Source: Agapanthus africanus (taxonomy: Eukaryota > Streptophyta > Magnoliopsida > Asparagales > Amaryllidaceae). Taken from it: DNA of 64,000 nucleotides. Both the position numbers and the translations under genes were made by a program. The notes beneath the pieces were generated by a model. The model searched no databases. It saw nothing but the letters and a program-made list of their open reading frames with translations, and was not told the origin of the DNA. The stretch lies in the NCBI GenBank assembly GCA_030015575.1, contig CM057337.1, positions 299,298,044 to 299,362,043 on the forward strand, read 5' to 3'. Numbering within the stretch: position 1 is the stretch's first letter; each line of letters begins with the position of its first letter. This document shows, one piece after another, positions 1 through 10,570 of the stretch.

Positions 1-2769
1 CCCCTTTAGTCTGTCACACACCTTTAGAGATGGTGACTCCATCACCTGCAGGTACACCACCATGCCAGGAGTCGTCCATTCTAAAACACCTTTAGAATGC
101 TGTCTAAGTACCCAGATTGGGAAACTACCCAAATCTAGATCTAAAACCATAAATCTAGTAACCAGAATGTCTGATATAATATCCAAGCCCTATGTGGAGA
201 AACCACTGTGTGACAACCAAAGTATAACTGATCGTAGTATAAGAATGTCACTTCCTACAATGTGTATGTCATCAAATACCAGGATATCATACCCTACTAC
301 ATTCTCAACAGATCTATCCCCTATTCTGATGAAGTCAAAACATATGACTGTGACATCAAAAATAGATTATCTATCTCCGCTATATCTGTTTTAGTCTATA
401 AATAGACACAAGCTACTTGTCCACTGTGTTTCCGCTGCTCCCACTGACTACGACAACCCTCTGGCAGAGTCATATACATGTGCACTTCTAAAGCTAGTTT
501 AGAACGACGCTATACTCATCCTCCTGCCGGGTCTCATGTTCTGGAACAGCAGTAATGGCAAGTCTGGGCAAACAAGAACCTCCATGTCACCGTCCTTGAG
601 GACACCGAAGTACCTCTCGGGCACCTGAGGTTACCCACCATATCTGCGGAGTGGCTAATAGAATGTCAAACCAAATTAAATCTTTAGGTCCTATTAAATT
701 TTCAGTAATCGTTTACGGCTCTGGAATCACTTCCAGTTCTACCATACTGCCACTACTATTTTCTGAAAAATCCATTTTACTAAAACTATGGCGAGTCAAG
801 AACAATATCTCTATTTATCTTCCAGATGGTAGAAAGTCAACCCTCGTCATAGCCCGGGTTAACCCACAAACAGCCATTACAGAAACGTGCCTTGAGTTAT
901 CCAGAGTCTGGTTTTAAGCATAAGCCGGACAACTCCATATACCTTATCATCGTTAAGATATGAGCAATTCTGTATAGAATATAGAAACAGAGGCACTGAT
1001 TTAATTGGAAGCAGATTCAAATCATGCAGCTGTCTCCAGTGCATGTCAACTAATTGGAGAGAGGCCGATCAGCATTACGCAACTTAGGAGTGCATCCAGA
1101 TATGAGTAACCTGAAAGAGAAACAAGTTTCTTAAAACCATTACTATCAACTGAATACCAAACACAAGTATCTTTATCTTCGATCTCCTTGAAGAATCCTG
1201 ATACTTGCAACATAATGGTTCTTCACTTTATTCGTGTACCTATAACTTCTCAAAACTTAGACTTTCTATTTCAACGAAATACTTGTCTAAAACTAGAGAA
1301 GTCACAAGTAAACAGAATATAGTATAAGGACCAACCCCTCTGTCCTAATGGATACTGGACAACGTACAATACTTTGTATAAGTCCCCTGAGTTGAATAAC
1401 TCATACTCTGTGCATCGTAGATTGAAAACTGTACTATGGTTATGAAGAATTACACCGCTGATTAATGCTCCTTACCTAACCATCAAATGATATTGGTAAA
1501 TGTCATAGACATAATTTCAAAAAGTTATATCTCACTTTATTAAAATAAACGTACAGATATATCAATTTGAAATTGGTGCATAACAACGGATATTCAAAAC
1601 CAAATATTTGTCGTCCGGCAAAAACCCAGGCGATTTCCTCAAATAACACCAATTACAACGAATCCCGATATAATGAGGATGATCACCTAATTCCCAATAA
1701 CTTATTCCTACTCATCATCTGTAAAACTATACAGACGTGAGAATCATACCTGGTAAATACATACCCCGGAGTAAGGTCTAAACAGGAAATCAGTTTTCAA
1801 TTAACAATACACAGTGAAACCGAAACATATAAATGTTTCGAAGGGTTATCCTGGTAGTCCTATTAATTCCTCTTCCATTATCAGATTCATGACTGTAACC
1901 ATATATTTCTTTTCCACCTTTCTAAATCCTTTTATATGTCTTTACACGTTACCTTCTGTACACCTCCTTAAGCTAAATGGTTTTCCTCCTTCCCTACCGT
2001 TCGGCACCAGCCTATGGTTTGGAAGAAGACTATCCAATAAGCGTAATAGGTGTACTATCCAAATCCTATGAGCACTCGCAACCTGAGAGAAGGTGATGAT
2101 AAAAGACAACTAAATAAACCTTATTCTTATTTCTCCTGAACCAGAATCCATCCCCGAACTTGAACAAGTTCCATCGAGTACGTATATAACTTTACGATGA
2201 ATTATCCAATAACTATGGATCTTCATAGTGATACGGGGTGTTCTGGAGAAATACAAAGGTGAAATAGGTACGTGGTTTGGTCGTGAATGATAGCAGTCGC
2301 AATATACTTTGCTCACTTTCTAATCCCTTTATTTGTCTTTACTTATTACCTCCTGCACACCACACTTAGGCTAATTGGTTTTCTTCATTCCCTACCTTTC
2401 GGCACCTGCCTATGGTTTGGAAGAAAACTATCCAATAAGCGCAATAGGTGTACTCTCTCCTAATCCTAGGAGCCCTCACAACCTGAGAGAAGGTAAAAAG
2501 AAAAGACAACTGAACAATCCTATTCAATCTCTCCAGAACCAGAATCCATCCCCGAATTTGGAACAAGTTCCTTCGAGTTCGTATATGACCATACGATGGA
2601 TTTATCCAATAGAAGTGGATATTCGTAATGATACGGGGTGTTCTAAAGGAAAGCAAAGGGTAAAAGAATGAGCGGCAATGATGTATGCAACTCAGACAAT
2701 CCAAAAGCCAGTGTTTTAAGAAAAGTTCGGTTAACTTGGTCATAGAGTCATAGTCTAGGGTCGGACCAT
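1..2769 (-). pseudogene. Decayed gag-pol of A-2
   Basis: Remnant of the copia polyprotein, read on the minus strand. The likely gag start codon is the CAT at 2767-2769, next to the run of GAGA that precedes gag in all the copia elements here. No long frame remains. The stretch 1-400 is the complement of 9520-9915 in A-1, where the order of the RT region after the YxDD box (…PMLQSVKLFLS…) can still be followed; 620-780 matches the linker between integrase and RT (the VELEEIPEP region of Ang-1). Most of gag, protease and integrase cannot be recognised. The same decayed sequence recurs in A-1 and A-3, so much of the decay predates this insertion. The short frames inside it (for example 62-394 and 2366-2815) are not genes. 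Confidence 0.8.
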
Positions 2770-3130
2770 GGTCGCAGCCAAAGAGAGAGAGAGAAAAGAA
2801 ACACTCTGCGTGCACTCTAACCTAGATCAGAATGGTTATCACTTTATCTAATCAGGAAACCTCCCACTGTATCCTCAAATTCTACTCCAAACCTAAAAGA
2901 AGAGTTAGTCGGGATCACCCGAGGAGTAAACCAACTCATCAGTGTGAATCGGGATTCAACTATCATCGCATTATAACGTGATGGAATCCACTCACGTTAT
3001 CACACTCCAGAAGGTATACGCATTCCTTGCAAGTTTCTGTACGTTTAAAACTCCCGATGTGATTTTTACCCCACGCTTTTATGACCTTGATGAAGGCCAA
3101 CAAATCATAAGCCACATGTCAAGTTATACC
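2770..3130 (-). other. A-2 leader, segment next to gag
   Basis: Untranslated leader between gag and the A-1 insertion. It has the block around CATCGGGAGTTT (complement near 3050) and one copy of the GGCCNNNGTCAAGG motif (complement, about 3080-3100). It ends in ATACC, the TSD of A-1, and resumes at 12694. Confidence 0.8.
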
Positions 3131-5235
3131 TGTTGGAGATAGTGCCCTCAGAGTCAATTATTGGATCACAGGCACGTGATTGCAATGATTGAGGGAAGAC
3201 CTGTCCCAGTAGGACAGTCTTACTCAAGATGATAGTATGCTATCGGTTTATCTTTATCATCGTGTACTGTTTTAGGTGACCTTACAGGTCTCTATTACAC
3301 GTTGATAGAGCCCTTAGGATTCTTGCTTGACTGCCAGTAGTATGAGGGCGATCATATACGTGGGAGCTGGGGTCTATAAGCATATCCTTAAAAGGTCCCT
3401 AGTCATGGGAGTTTCGAGACAGGGCATCGATACTCCAGAGTAGACTAGTGTATACAGTCGAGACCCCGACGAGGGGCGGTGGCCGGTCTCACAAGCCACT
3501 GGTGTCAGTTGGTTCACCTAAGATGTATACAGGTGCTCATTGGGTTATGAGTACACCGGACAGGACTCGCCGGGAACATGCTAGTTGGTATTATACCTGA
3601 TGTCAGATAGCAGTTCCCTGGTGACATGTGTACAGGTTAGTTCATCGACCTGAGATCGTCATTTGTCTCGTGTGAGTTCCCACTGTGCTTTGATTACTAC
3701 CCTACCACGCTCAAAGGAGACATGCAAACAGGTTTTAGTTGGGTACAGTCCCGAGCCACATGGAGCCAGTGAGCGGATCTGCAGGGGTTCGTCTCTCCCG
3801 GTATTGGGGATGAGGTCGCGCTGTGTCTAGGAGAGCCAGTACATGAAAAGTCCTTGGCCAAGGCAGGAGATTTACTGGTAGGTATTCCAGTAGTATCTCA
3901 GGGTTTTCTGGGATGATCTCCGACACGACTTGTACCGCTTTTGGGGGTCTGACTTTTACCAACCCCCTAGGCCCGCCATGCAATGCTCATAGACCAACGG
4001 GCCGGACTGTACGGATATTGTCACTGACAGGCTCAGTAGGGTGTCAGCATGAGTTCGCTCACAGACGTCCCTTTTGGTCAATACCTGGTAGCCCGTTACC
4101 TATAGGCTAATACCTCTGACGTGCTAGTGGTTAAATCCACAACCAAGGTGTTGACGAGTCTTTAGAGTCCCCCACAGACAGTTGCTCAAGTTTCGGGCGA
4201 AACGCTGTAGAGGCCGTATGGAGATATGGCAGGGTTCGATCGTGTACGTGCGGTATTGCACGGATCATGATCGAACGGATAATACTAGCGGGCTTTGGTT
4301 TAAGCCGGATCCTAGTATTGGATAGTGTAGATTTTGTCTCATTGCATTTGTATTTCGGTCGGAATACAAATGCGGGTATGTATATACAGTAGCGGGGTTT
4401 TCCTGTAATTTATTACGGGATTAGTTTTTGGAGTTGCCAGTTTGTTTTTCGTTTCGGCCATATTTCTTTATATCTTTCATTGGTTGAAAATTGGTGGAGG
4501 AAGGCTTATTTGCATTTGTGCAAATAAGCATTTTGGAGGGTGGTCTTTGCATATTATTGTATCATGATAATTCTACCACCATTTGACTTTCTTTCAGTCA
4601 TCATGGCTTGACTTGTGGAGATATGATTGGTTGGTTGAGTGTTGGACTTTCCTTGTGATGATTTCTTCTCATGATCACATATCATTCCCTCTTGCATTAT
4701 TGTTGCTCTCCCTCTCACTCTCTCCTTGAGCATGGCCGGCCACAACATGTGGGGGCTGTCCAAAATTCTAGTGGAGGAATTTTGATCTCTTTTGGCTTGC
4801 AAAATTCCCATTGCTCCATCTCAAAAAGCTTATCTCATTTTCTTCCACCAAAAGGCAACTTCCTACAAACCCCATGATACATACCATCTTACACTTATTC
4901 TACAGCAAATCTTGGGCACGTCAACTCGCCAACTTCGTGCCCCAGTTGCCTCCGTCCAGAGGTGGGAGCCCGTAAAAGAAGCCGGTGATGTGGTGCCCTT
5001 CCGGCGAGGAGGTGGAGACCGGACATTCCGCGGGAGATCGGGACGACGACGAGAAGACCGAAGGACACGGATCGCTCGGTATATCTCTCTACCCGTTCTT
5101 TAGTTATCTAGGATTAGATTAATGGCCCGATCCGGGATTTTTGTGCGCGGTGGTGCCGGTTCAAAAGTTAAAGAAAATTTTCGCTTCCGCATTTTGGCTT
5201 CGGAAATACGGCCGGGGCGGCGCCGTGCACTTACA
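3131..5235 (+). repeat. 5' LTR of A-1
   Basis: About 2.1 kb, starting TGTTGGAGATAGTGCCC and ending CACTTACA directly before the PBS. The start resembles the Angela/BARE LTR start. It matches 10571-12688 along its length. It contains several inverted repeats between 4234 and 4529. Confidence 0.93.
4234..4529 (+). other. Cluster of four LTR inverted repeats (A-1)
   Basis: Four potential hairpins lie in 300 nt: 4234-4244 with 4266-4276 (one mismatch); 4281-4287 with 4313-4319, holding an inner GGCTT/AAGCC; 4344-4354 with 4363-4373 (11 bp, perfect); and 4504-4514 with 4519-4529 (11 bp, perfect, 4-nt loop). The last is at LTR position about 1375. The same array is in the 3' LTR; its last stem is 11946-11956 with 11961-11971. 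Confidence 0.75.
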
Positions 5236-5236
5236 C

Positions 5237-5249
5237 TGGTATCAGAGCC
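5237..5249 (+). other. Primer binding site of A-1 (tRNA-iMet)
   Basis: TGGTATCAGAGCC, complementary to the 3' end of plant initiator tRNA-Met, one base after the 5' LTR. Confidence 0.95.
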
Positions 5250-5447
5250 ACGCCATTAACCTAGTCTAGCTTGCACTAGTATGTTTAAAGCTTCGATCGA
5301 ACAAAAATCCTAAAACTGCATTTTCATTTATATCAGTTCTCTGTCGAAATTTTTTTGGCTCCAAAAATTTTTCAGGGTGTTGCAGATTGATGTGCAGGGA
5401 ATTCTAAGACTTCTGTAGAAATTTGATCACGTGAACACATTATCCTA

Positions 5448-5493
5448 CCGCGGAAACGCGGCCAAACCCATGCTTAGGCCGCGGTTCCGCCGC
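5448..5493 (+). other. SL1 GC-rich inverted repeat (A-1)
   Basis: CCGCGGAAACGCGGCC, a short spacer, then GGCCGCGGTTCCGCCGC, which can pair as a hairpin. It starts about 199 nt after the PBS. The spacer end CATGCTTAGGCCGCGG is shared with the LTR module of the gypsy-type Gyp-1. Confidence 0.8.
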
Positions 5494-5684
5494 AGGCTTT
5501 ACTGTTCAGTGTATCAAACTTTTACAGAGAGTCTCTGTGTTGAAAATAGGGGTTTTGATATTATTCTTTTTGGGCCCAGAATTTCTTTATGTGCTACAGT
5601 AATGCTTGGGGCCCACTTAGGAAAATTTGATCGATCGAAAATTTTAAACACATTAGTTCACAGTATTTACATTATATCTGCGAC

Positions 5685-5762
5685 CGTGAATGTCACTTGA
5701 TCGGTAAATCCTGTCTAACTGCTATAGCCCGGTTAGACGGATTTGCGAACGTGACATTCACG
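5685..5762 (+). other. SL2 leader hairpin (A-1)
   Basis: Outer stem CGTGAATGTCAC (5685-5696) with GTGACATTCACG (5751-5762), perfect over 12 bp. Inner stem AAATCC plus GTCTAAC with GTTAGAC plus GGATTT. The loop begins TGCTATAG. It is about 450-475 nt after the PBS. Confidence 0.78.
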
Positions 5763-5997
5763 TTGATGTTCTGTGATTGTGCTGTGATGTTGCGGATTGG
5801 TCGTGGGGGATAGCCTGGATGCAATGGTAGTACAGTTTTGGTTTTATATGTACATTTGATATTGCGGGACGAGCGTCCGACATGTGGACTGCCGTCACTA
5901 CCTCTCTGTATATTATTCTTTTGGGGCTCAACCGGGTCGAGGTCGATGTACCCGTTGTATGTATATTTTACTTTCTGTACTAGGATTAGCCTACGGA

Positions 5998-6242
5998 GGG
6001 GTGCACGGATAGCCGGGTTCTAGAGGGCAACGGGCCCGCATCTTATGGCATTGAGACGGAGAGGGCTTCACTCTAGAATTGGCGGGCTATTCGCCGCACT
6101 CGTAGGGGGTACAGGTTGACCCAGGAGGGGTGCCCAAGTTACCGGATTCCGTGAAGTGCTGGGTGGTCCATTCACATTGCTGAAGGGGGCTGCCTTGCTT
6201 CAAGTTTTGGCGGGTAACTTGCCGCGCCCATAGGGGTCTAGG
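5998..6242 (+). repeat. Two tandem SL3 hairpin units (A-1)
   Basis: Two units about 130 nt apart start GGGGTGC...CCGG.TTC and end TTGGCGGG...GCCGC. Unit 1 pairs GATAGCC (6008-6014) with GGCTATT (6085-6091, one G-T). Unit 2 pairs AAGTTACC (6136-6143) with GGTAACTT (6213-6220, perfect). The frames match but the paired bases differ, which fits selection for pairing. Confidence 0.75.
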
Positions 6243-6665
6243 ATTTCATTGCACAGGCTATCCACACGACCAGGGGAACGTCGGGTTTCAGTAGCGGCTC
6301 TATGAAACCCGGGGATCCCAGATATCTGTATTGTTCTGTGATGCTTATTACATTTCTGTGATGTTGCATTTTATCACGCCTTGAGCGAAATATTATATAT
6401 TGATATATATACTAGTAGATGTTGTATATGTTTTGCATCCGCGCTAATCCAGTCCCGGCTCTGTCGTTAGTTAACTAACCTAACGGGTAATGACGGGACC
6501 CAGTAGCGAATGCGGATGGCATATACGTACGTCATTATTTTCGTTCTTTATGGTGTGATCAATTGATGGGACTGCATTGATTCGGATTATTGCAAGCTAA
6601 ACAAACCTATTCTGATGTTGTTGGAACAATTTTTTCAAAAAGCTGTTATTGTAAGGACGTTCTCT

Positions 6666-6895
6666 TTTGTTTTGCACAGTGGTATTCGGTTATGAATATC
6701 CAGCACCTCAGTCGACGAGGCAAGGGCCGAGATCCCTTCACCGGGAGTGACCCCTTGGACTGAAGTTTGCGTCAGGGTAATAACTTCACTATAGTCGTTT
6801 ACTTTTGCTTTGCATCGTGGTATTCAGTTAGAATATCCTGCACCTCATTCTACGGGGAAAGAGCCGAGATCCCTTCACCGGGAGTGACCTCTTTA
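6666..6895 (+). repeat. Two-copy tandem repeat in A-1 leader
   Basis: Imperfect direct repeat of about 94 bp with a period of 136 bp (6666-6759 and 6802-6895); both contain GCCGAGATCCCTTCACCGGG. Equivalent pairs are in A-2 (complement, about 12980-13210), A-3 (complement, about 55285-55510) and E (about 63215-63450), but not in Ang-1 or Ang-2. Confidence 0.8.
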
Positions 6896-7036
6896 GCAAA
6901 GGTTTTCGTCATTATATTTTTAAAAGCTATCCGGTTCCTTCAAAGATATCAAGTTCGTTACGTTAAAGGTTTTCGCCAGAAACCATTCGTAGCCCTCCGT
7001 CGTTTCATATGGATAGTCAATAAGTATTCAAGCTGT

Positions 7037-7236
7037 GTTTGTTGGCCATAGTCAAGGCACAGTGATTGGTAGCTATTGGGTATTTATATGCAGCTTAGAT
7101 AGATGCGTTGGTTTGGGGCAGTCGTATAGCCTTGTTGTCCAAAGTCAAGGGCTTGTACGGGTGGGCTCAAATTAACCTGGAGAATGTCGGGTAGAACTTG
7201 ACATGTGACTTATGATTTGTTGGCCAAAGTCAAGTT
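7037..7236 (+). repeat. Three spaced copies of TTGTTGGCCNNNGTCAAGG (A-1)
   Basis: Copies at about 7038-7058, 7131-7150 and 7216-7235, spaced 85-95 nt. The middle three bases vary. Confidence 0.7.
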
Positions 7237-7549
7237 CATAAGAGCATGGGGCAAAAATCACATCGGGAGTTTCTAAAGAAACTGAAACTTGCCAGATATG
7301 CCCATACCTTCTGGAGTGTGATAACGTGAGGGGATTCCGTCACATTATCATGCGATGATAGTTGGATCCCGATTCCCACTGATGAGTTGGTTTACTCCTC
7401 GGGTGATCCCGACTAATTCTTCTTTCGGGTTTGGAGAAGAATTTGAGGTTACAGTGGGAGGTTTCCAGATTAGATAAATTGGTAACCATTCTGATCTAGG
7501 TTAGAGTGCACGCTGAGTGTTTCTTTTCTCTCTCTCTTTGGCAGCGACC

Positions 7550-10458
7550 ATGACCCGACCCTAAGACTATGACTCAGTGACCAAAATTAACCGAACCTTC
7601 TTTAACACTGGCTTTTGGATTGTCAGAGTTGCAAACCTCATTGCCACTCCTACTTTTACCTTTTTCTCCAGGACACCCCGTATTACTACGAACGTCTACT
7701 TCCATTGGATACTCCATCGTATGGTTATATACGAACTCGAAAGGAACATGTTCCAGTTCGGGGATGGATTCAGGTTCAGGAGAAATAGGAATAAGGTTTA
7801 TTCGGTTGTCTTTTATCTTCACTTTCTCTCGCATTGCGAGTGCTCCTAGGATTAGGACAGTACACCCATTATGCTTATTGGATAGTCTTCTTCCAAACCA
7901 TAGGCTGGTGCCGAAAGGTATGGAAGGAGGAAAACCGTTTGGCCTAAAGAGGTGTACAGAAGGTAATGACTAAAGACATATAAAGGGATTTGGAGAGGTG
8001 GCAAAGAAATATACGGTTACAGCTGTGAATCTGGATAATGGAAGAGGCATTACTAGGAATACAAGGATACCCCATCGAAACATTTCAATGTTTCAGTTTC
8101 ACTATGTACTGTCAAAAGAAAACTGATTTCCCAATTAGACACTTGCTCCAGGGTATGTATTTACCAGGTATGATTCTCACATCTGTATGGTTTTACAGAT
8201 GATGAGTGGGAGTAAGTTATTGGGAATTAGGTGATCATCCTCATTATATCGGGATTCGTTGTAATTGGAGATATTTGAGGAAATCTCCTGGGTTGTTTGC
8301 CGGACGGCAAATATTTGGTTTTGAATATCCGCTGTTATGCACCAATTTCAAATTGGTATATCTGTACGTCTATTTTTATAGAGTGAGATATAACTTTTTG
8401 AAATTATGTCTATGACATTTACCTATATCAGTGGATGGTTAAGTAAGGAGCATTAAACAGCGGTGTAATTCTTCTTAACCATAAGTACAGTTTTCAACCT
8501 ACGACGCACAGGGTTTGAGTTATTAGACTCATGGGACTTATACAGAGTATTGTATGTTGTCCAGTGTCCATTAGGACAGAGGGGTTGGTCCTCGTACTAT
8601 AATAGGTTTACTTATGACTTCTCTAGTCTTAGACAAGTGCTTCGTAGAAACACAAGGTCCAAGTTTTGAGAAGTTATGGGTATATGAATAAAGTAGAGAA
8701 CCAGGTGTTGCAAGTATCAGGATTCTTCAAGGTGATCGAAGATTTAGATACTTGTGTATGGTATTCAGTTGATAGTAATAATTAAGAGAACTTGCTTCTC
8801 TTTAAGGTTACTCATAATTGGAAGTACTCCTAAGTTGAGTAATGCTGATCAGCCTCTCTCCATTTAGTTGACATGCACTGGAGACAGCTGCATGATTTGA
8901 ATCTGGTTCAATTAAATCAGTGCCTCTGTTCTATATTGGATATAGAACAGTTAATATCTTAACGATGTTAAGGTACGGGGAGTTGTCCGGCTTATGCTTA
9001 AAACCAGACATTGGATGACTCAAGGCACGTTTCTGTAATGGCTGTTTGTGGGTTGACCCGGGCTATGACGAGGGTTGATTTTCTACCATCTGGAAGATCA
9101 ATAGTGATATTGTTCTTGACTCGCCACAGTTTTAATAAAATGTTTTTTTTTCAGAAAACAGTAGTGGGAGTATGGTAGAACTGGAAGTGATTCCATAACC
9201 GCAAACGATTACTGAAGATTTGATAAGAACCTAAAGATTCAATCTAGTTTGACATTCCATTAGCCACTCCGCAGATATGGTGGATAACCTCAGGCACTCG
9301 AGAGGTACTTCGGTATGCTCAAGGACGGTGGCAGGGAGGTTCTTGTTTACCCAGACTTGCCATTACTGTTGTTCCAGGCTGTGAAACCCGGCAGGAGGAT
9401 GAGTATAGCGTCGTTCTGAACTGGCTTCAGAAGTGTACGTGTATATGACTCTGCCAGAGGGTTGTCGTAGTCAGTGGGAGCAGCGGAAGCATTGGTGGAC
9501 AAGTGGCTTATGTCTATTTATAGACTAAAGCAGATATAGCGGAGATAGATCATCTATTTCTGATGTGACAATCATAGGTTTGACCTCATCAGAATAGGGG
9601 ATGGATCTGTTAAGAAGATAGTAGTGTGTGATGTCCTGGTATTTGGATGACATACACAGAGTAGGAAGTGAAATTCCTATACTACGATCGGTTAAACTTT
9701 GGTTGTCATACAGTGGTTTCTCCACATGGGACTTGGATATTATATCATACATCCTGGTTACTGGATCTAAGGTTTTAGATCTAGATTTGGGAAGTGTCCG
9801 AATCAGGATACTTAGACAACATTCTAAGAGTATTTAGAATGGACGACTCCTGGCATGGTGGTGTACCTGCAGGTGATGGAGTCACCCTCTCTAAAGGTGT
9901 CTTACAGACTAAAGGGGAGAGGGATGCGCATGATTGGCAGATACTTGCTTAGGCAATTGAGTCAATCATGAGATGTCAAGTACTACACCAGATGTTGTTT
10001 TGGAAATAGATGCAATAAGTTGACATTGATCCAATCCTGGAGAAACTGTCGGAAGCAGTTTTAGAACATAAGTGGATGTTCTAGGGATATGATAACGACA
10101 GCCTCATTCAGGAGACAGTTATCATTCCAGGCTTCCAAGGTGACCTGGACGACAGGGTGGCCGTCAGAGTTATAGTTTTCCTTCTGACGAGGGGCAGTAT
10201 TTTGGACAGGTGGTCGAAGGGGATACTGAGGGAGGCATGGCACAGGATACTGATTAAGTTCAGTTAACGATACAGTCTGAGAAGTTTGGATTTGGAGTTC
10301 ATTTATGAGCTAGGTCCCATCAGATATCCAGACATACTCTAAGACAGGTATTGCTCATTTCGGGAGATAGGTTTCTCCGCGAACTTGAGATAAAGAGAGA
10401 CATAGAAAGAAATATTAGAGCGGATCCACTCACTGAGGCCATTCCTCGAACGCAATAG
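7550..10458 (+). pseudogene. Decayed gag-pol of A-1
   Basis: Old polyprotein region from an ATG at 7550 (in GACCATGACC, like the start of Ang-1 gag) to a TAG at 10456-10458 that aligns with the Ang-1 pol end. Gag, protease and integrase are unrecognisable. From about 9160 colinear matches to Ang-1 pol return: GTAGAACTGGAAGTGATTCC (VELEEIP linker), a deletion of the RT N-terminal part, the AGTGGGAGCAGCGGAAG stretch, then 9628-9837, whose translation follows the YVDD-to-SMED part of RT (LDDI, SVKL, YIL, SRYIDT-like). RNase H follows from about 10120. Stops and frameshifts occur throughout. Perfect inverted repeats lie inside it, such as the 11-bp one at about 8927-8951. Confidence 0.82.
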
Positions 10459-10560
10459 TTTCGCAAATAGGGTTTTGTGAGACTGATTAGTAGAGGAGTT
10501 GGGTGTTCGGTATCACACGGGCTGTGAGTATGCGACATCGCAATAATTAGCCTTGAGTGC

Positions 10561-10570
10561 AAGTGGGAGA
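10561..10570 (+). other. Polypurine tract of A-1
   Basis: AAGTGGGAGA directly before the 3' LTR; plus-strand priming site, the same as in Ang-1. Confidence 0.92.

Larger units (their letters stand above)
5250..7549 (+). other. Structured non-coding leader of A-1
   Basis: About 2.3 kb between PBS and the old gag start, with no meaningful frame. In order it holds SL1 (5448-5493), SL2 (5685-5762), two SL3 hairpins (5998-6242), a conserved stretch near 6440-6510 (TAACCTAACGGG and flanks, present in every copia leader here), a two-copy tandem repeat (6666-6895), and three copies of the GGCCNNNGTCAAGG motif (7037-7236). The order is the same in A-2, A-3 and E. Confidence 0.85.

Noticed and set aside
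7577..7973. Overlapping frames after the old gag start of A-1
   Set aside because: The A-2 and A-3 copies have frameshifts and stops here; no motif is seen. It is decayed gag-pol.
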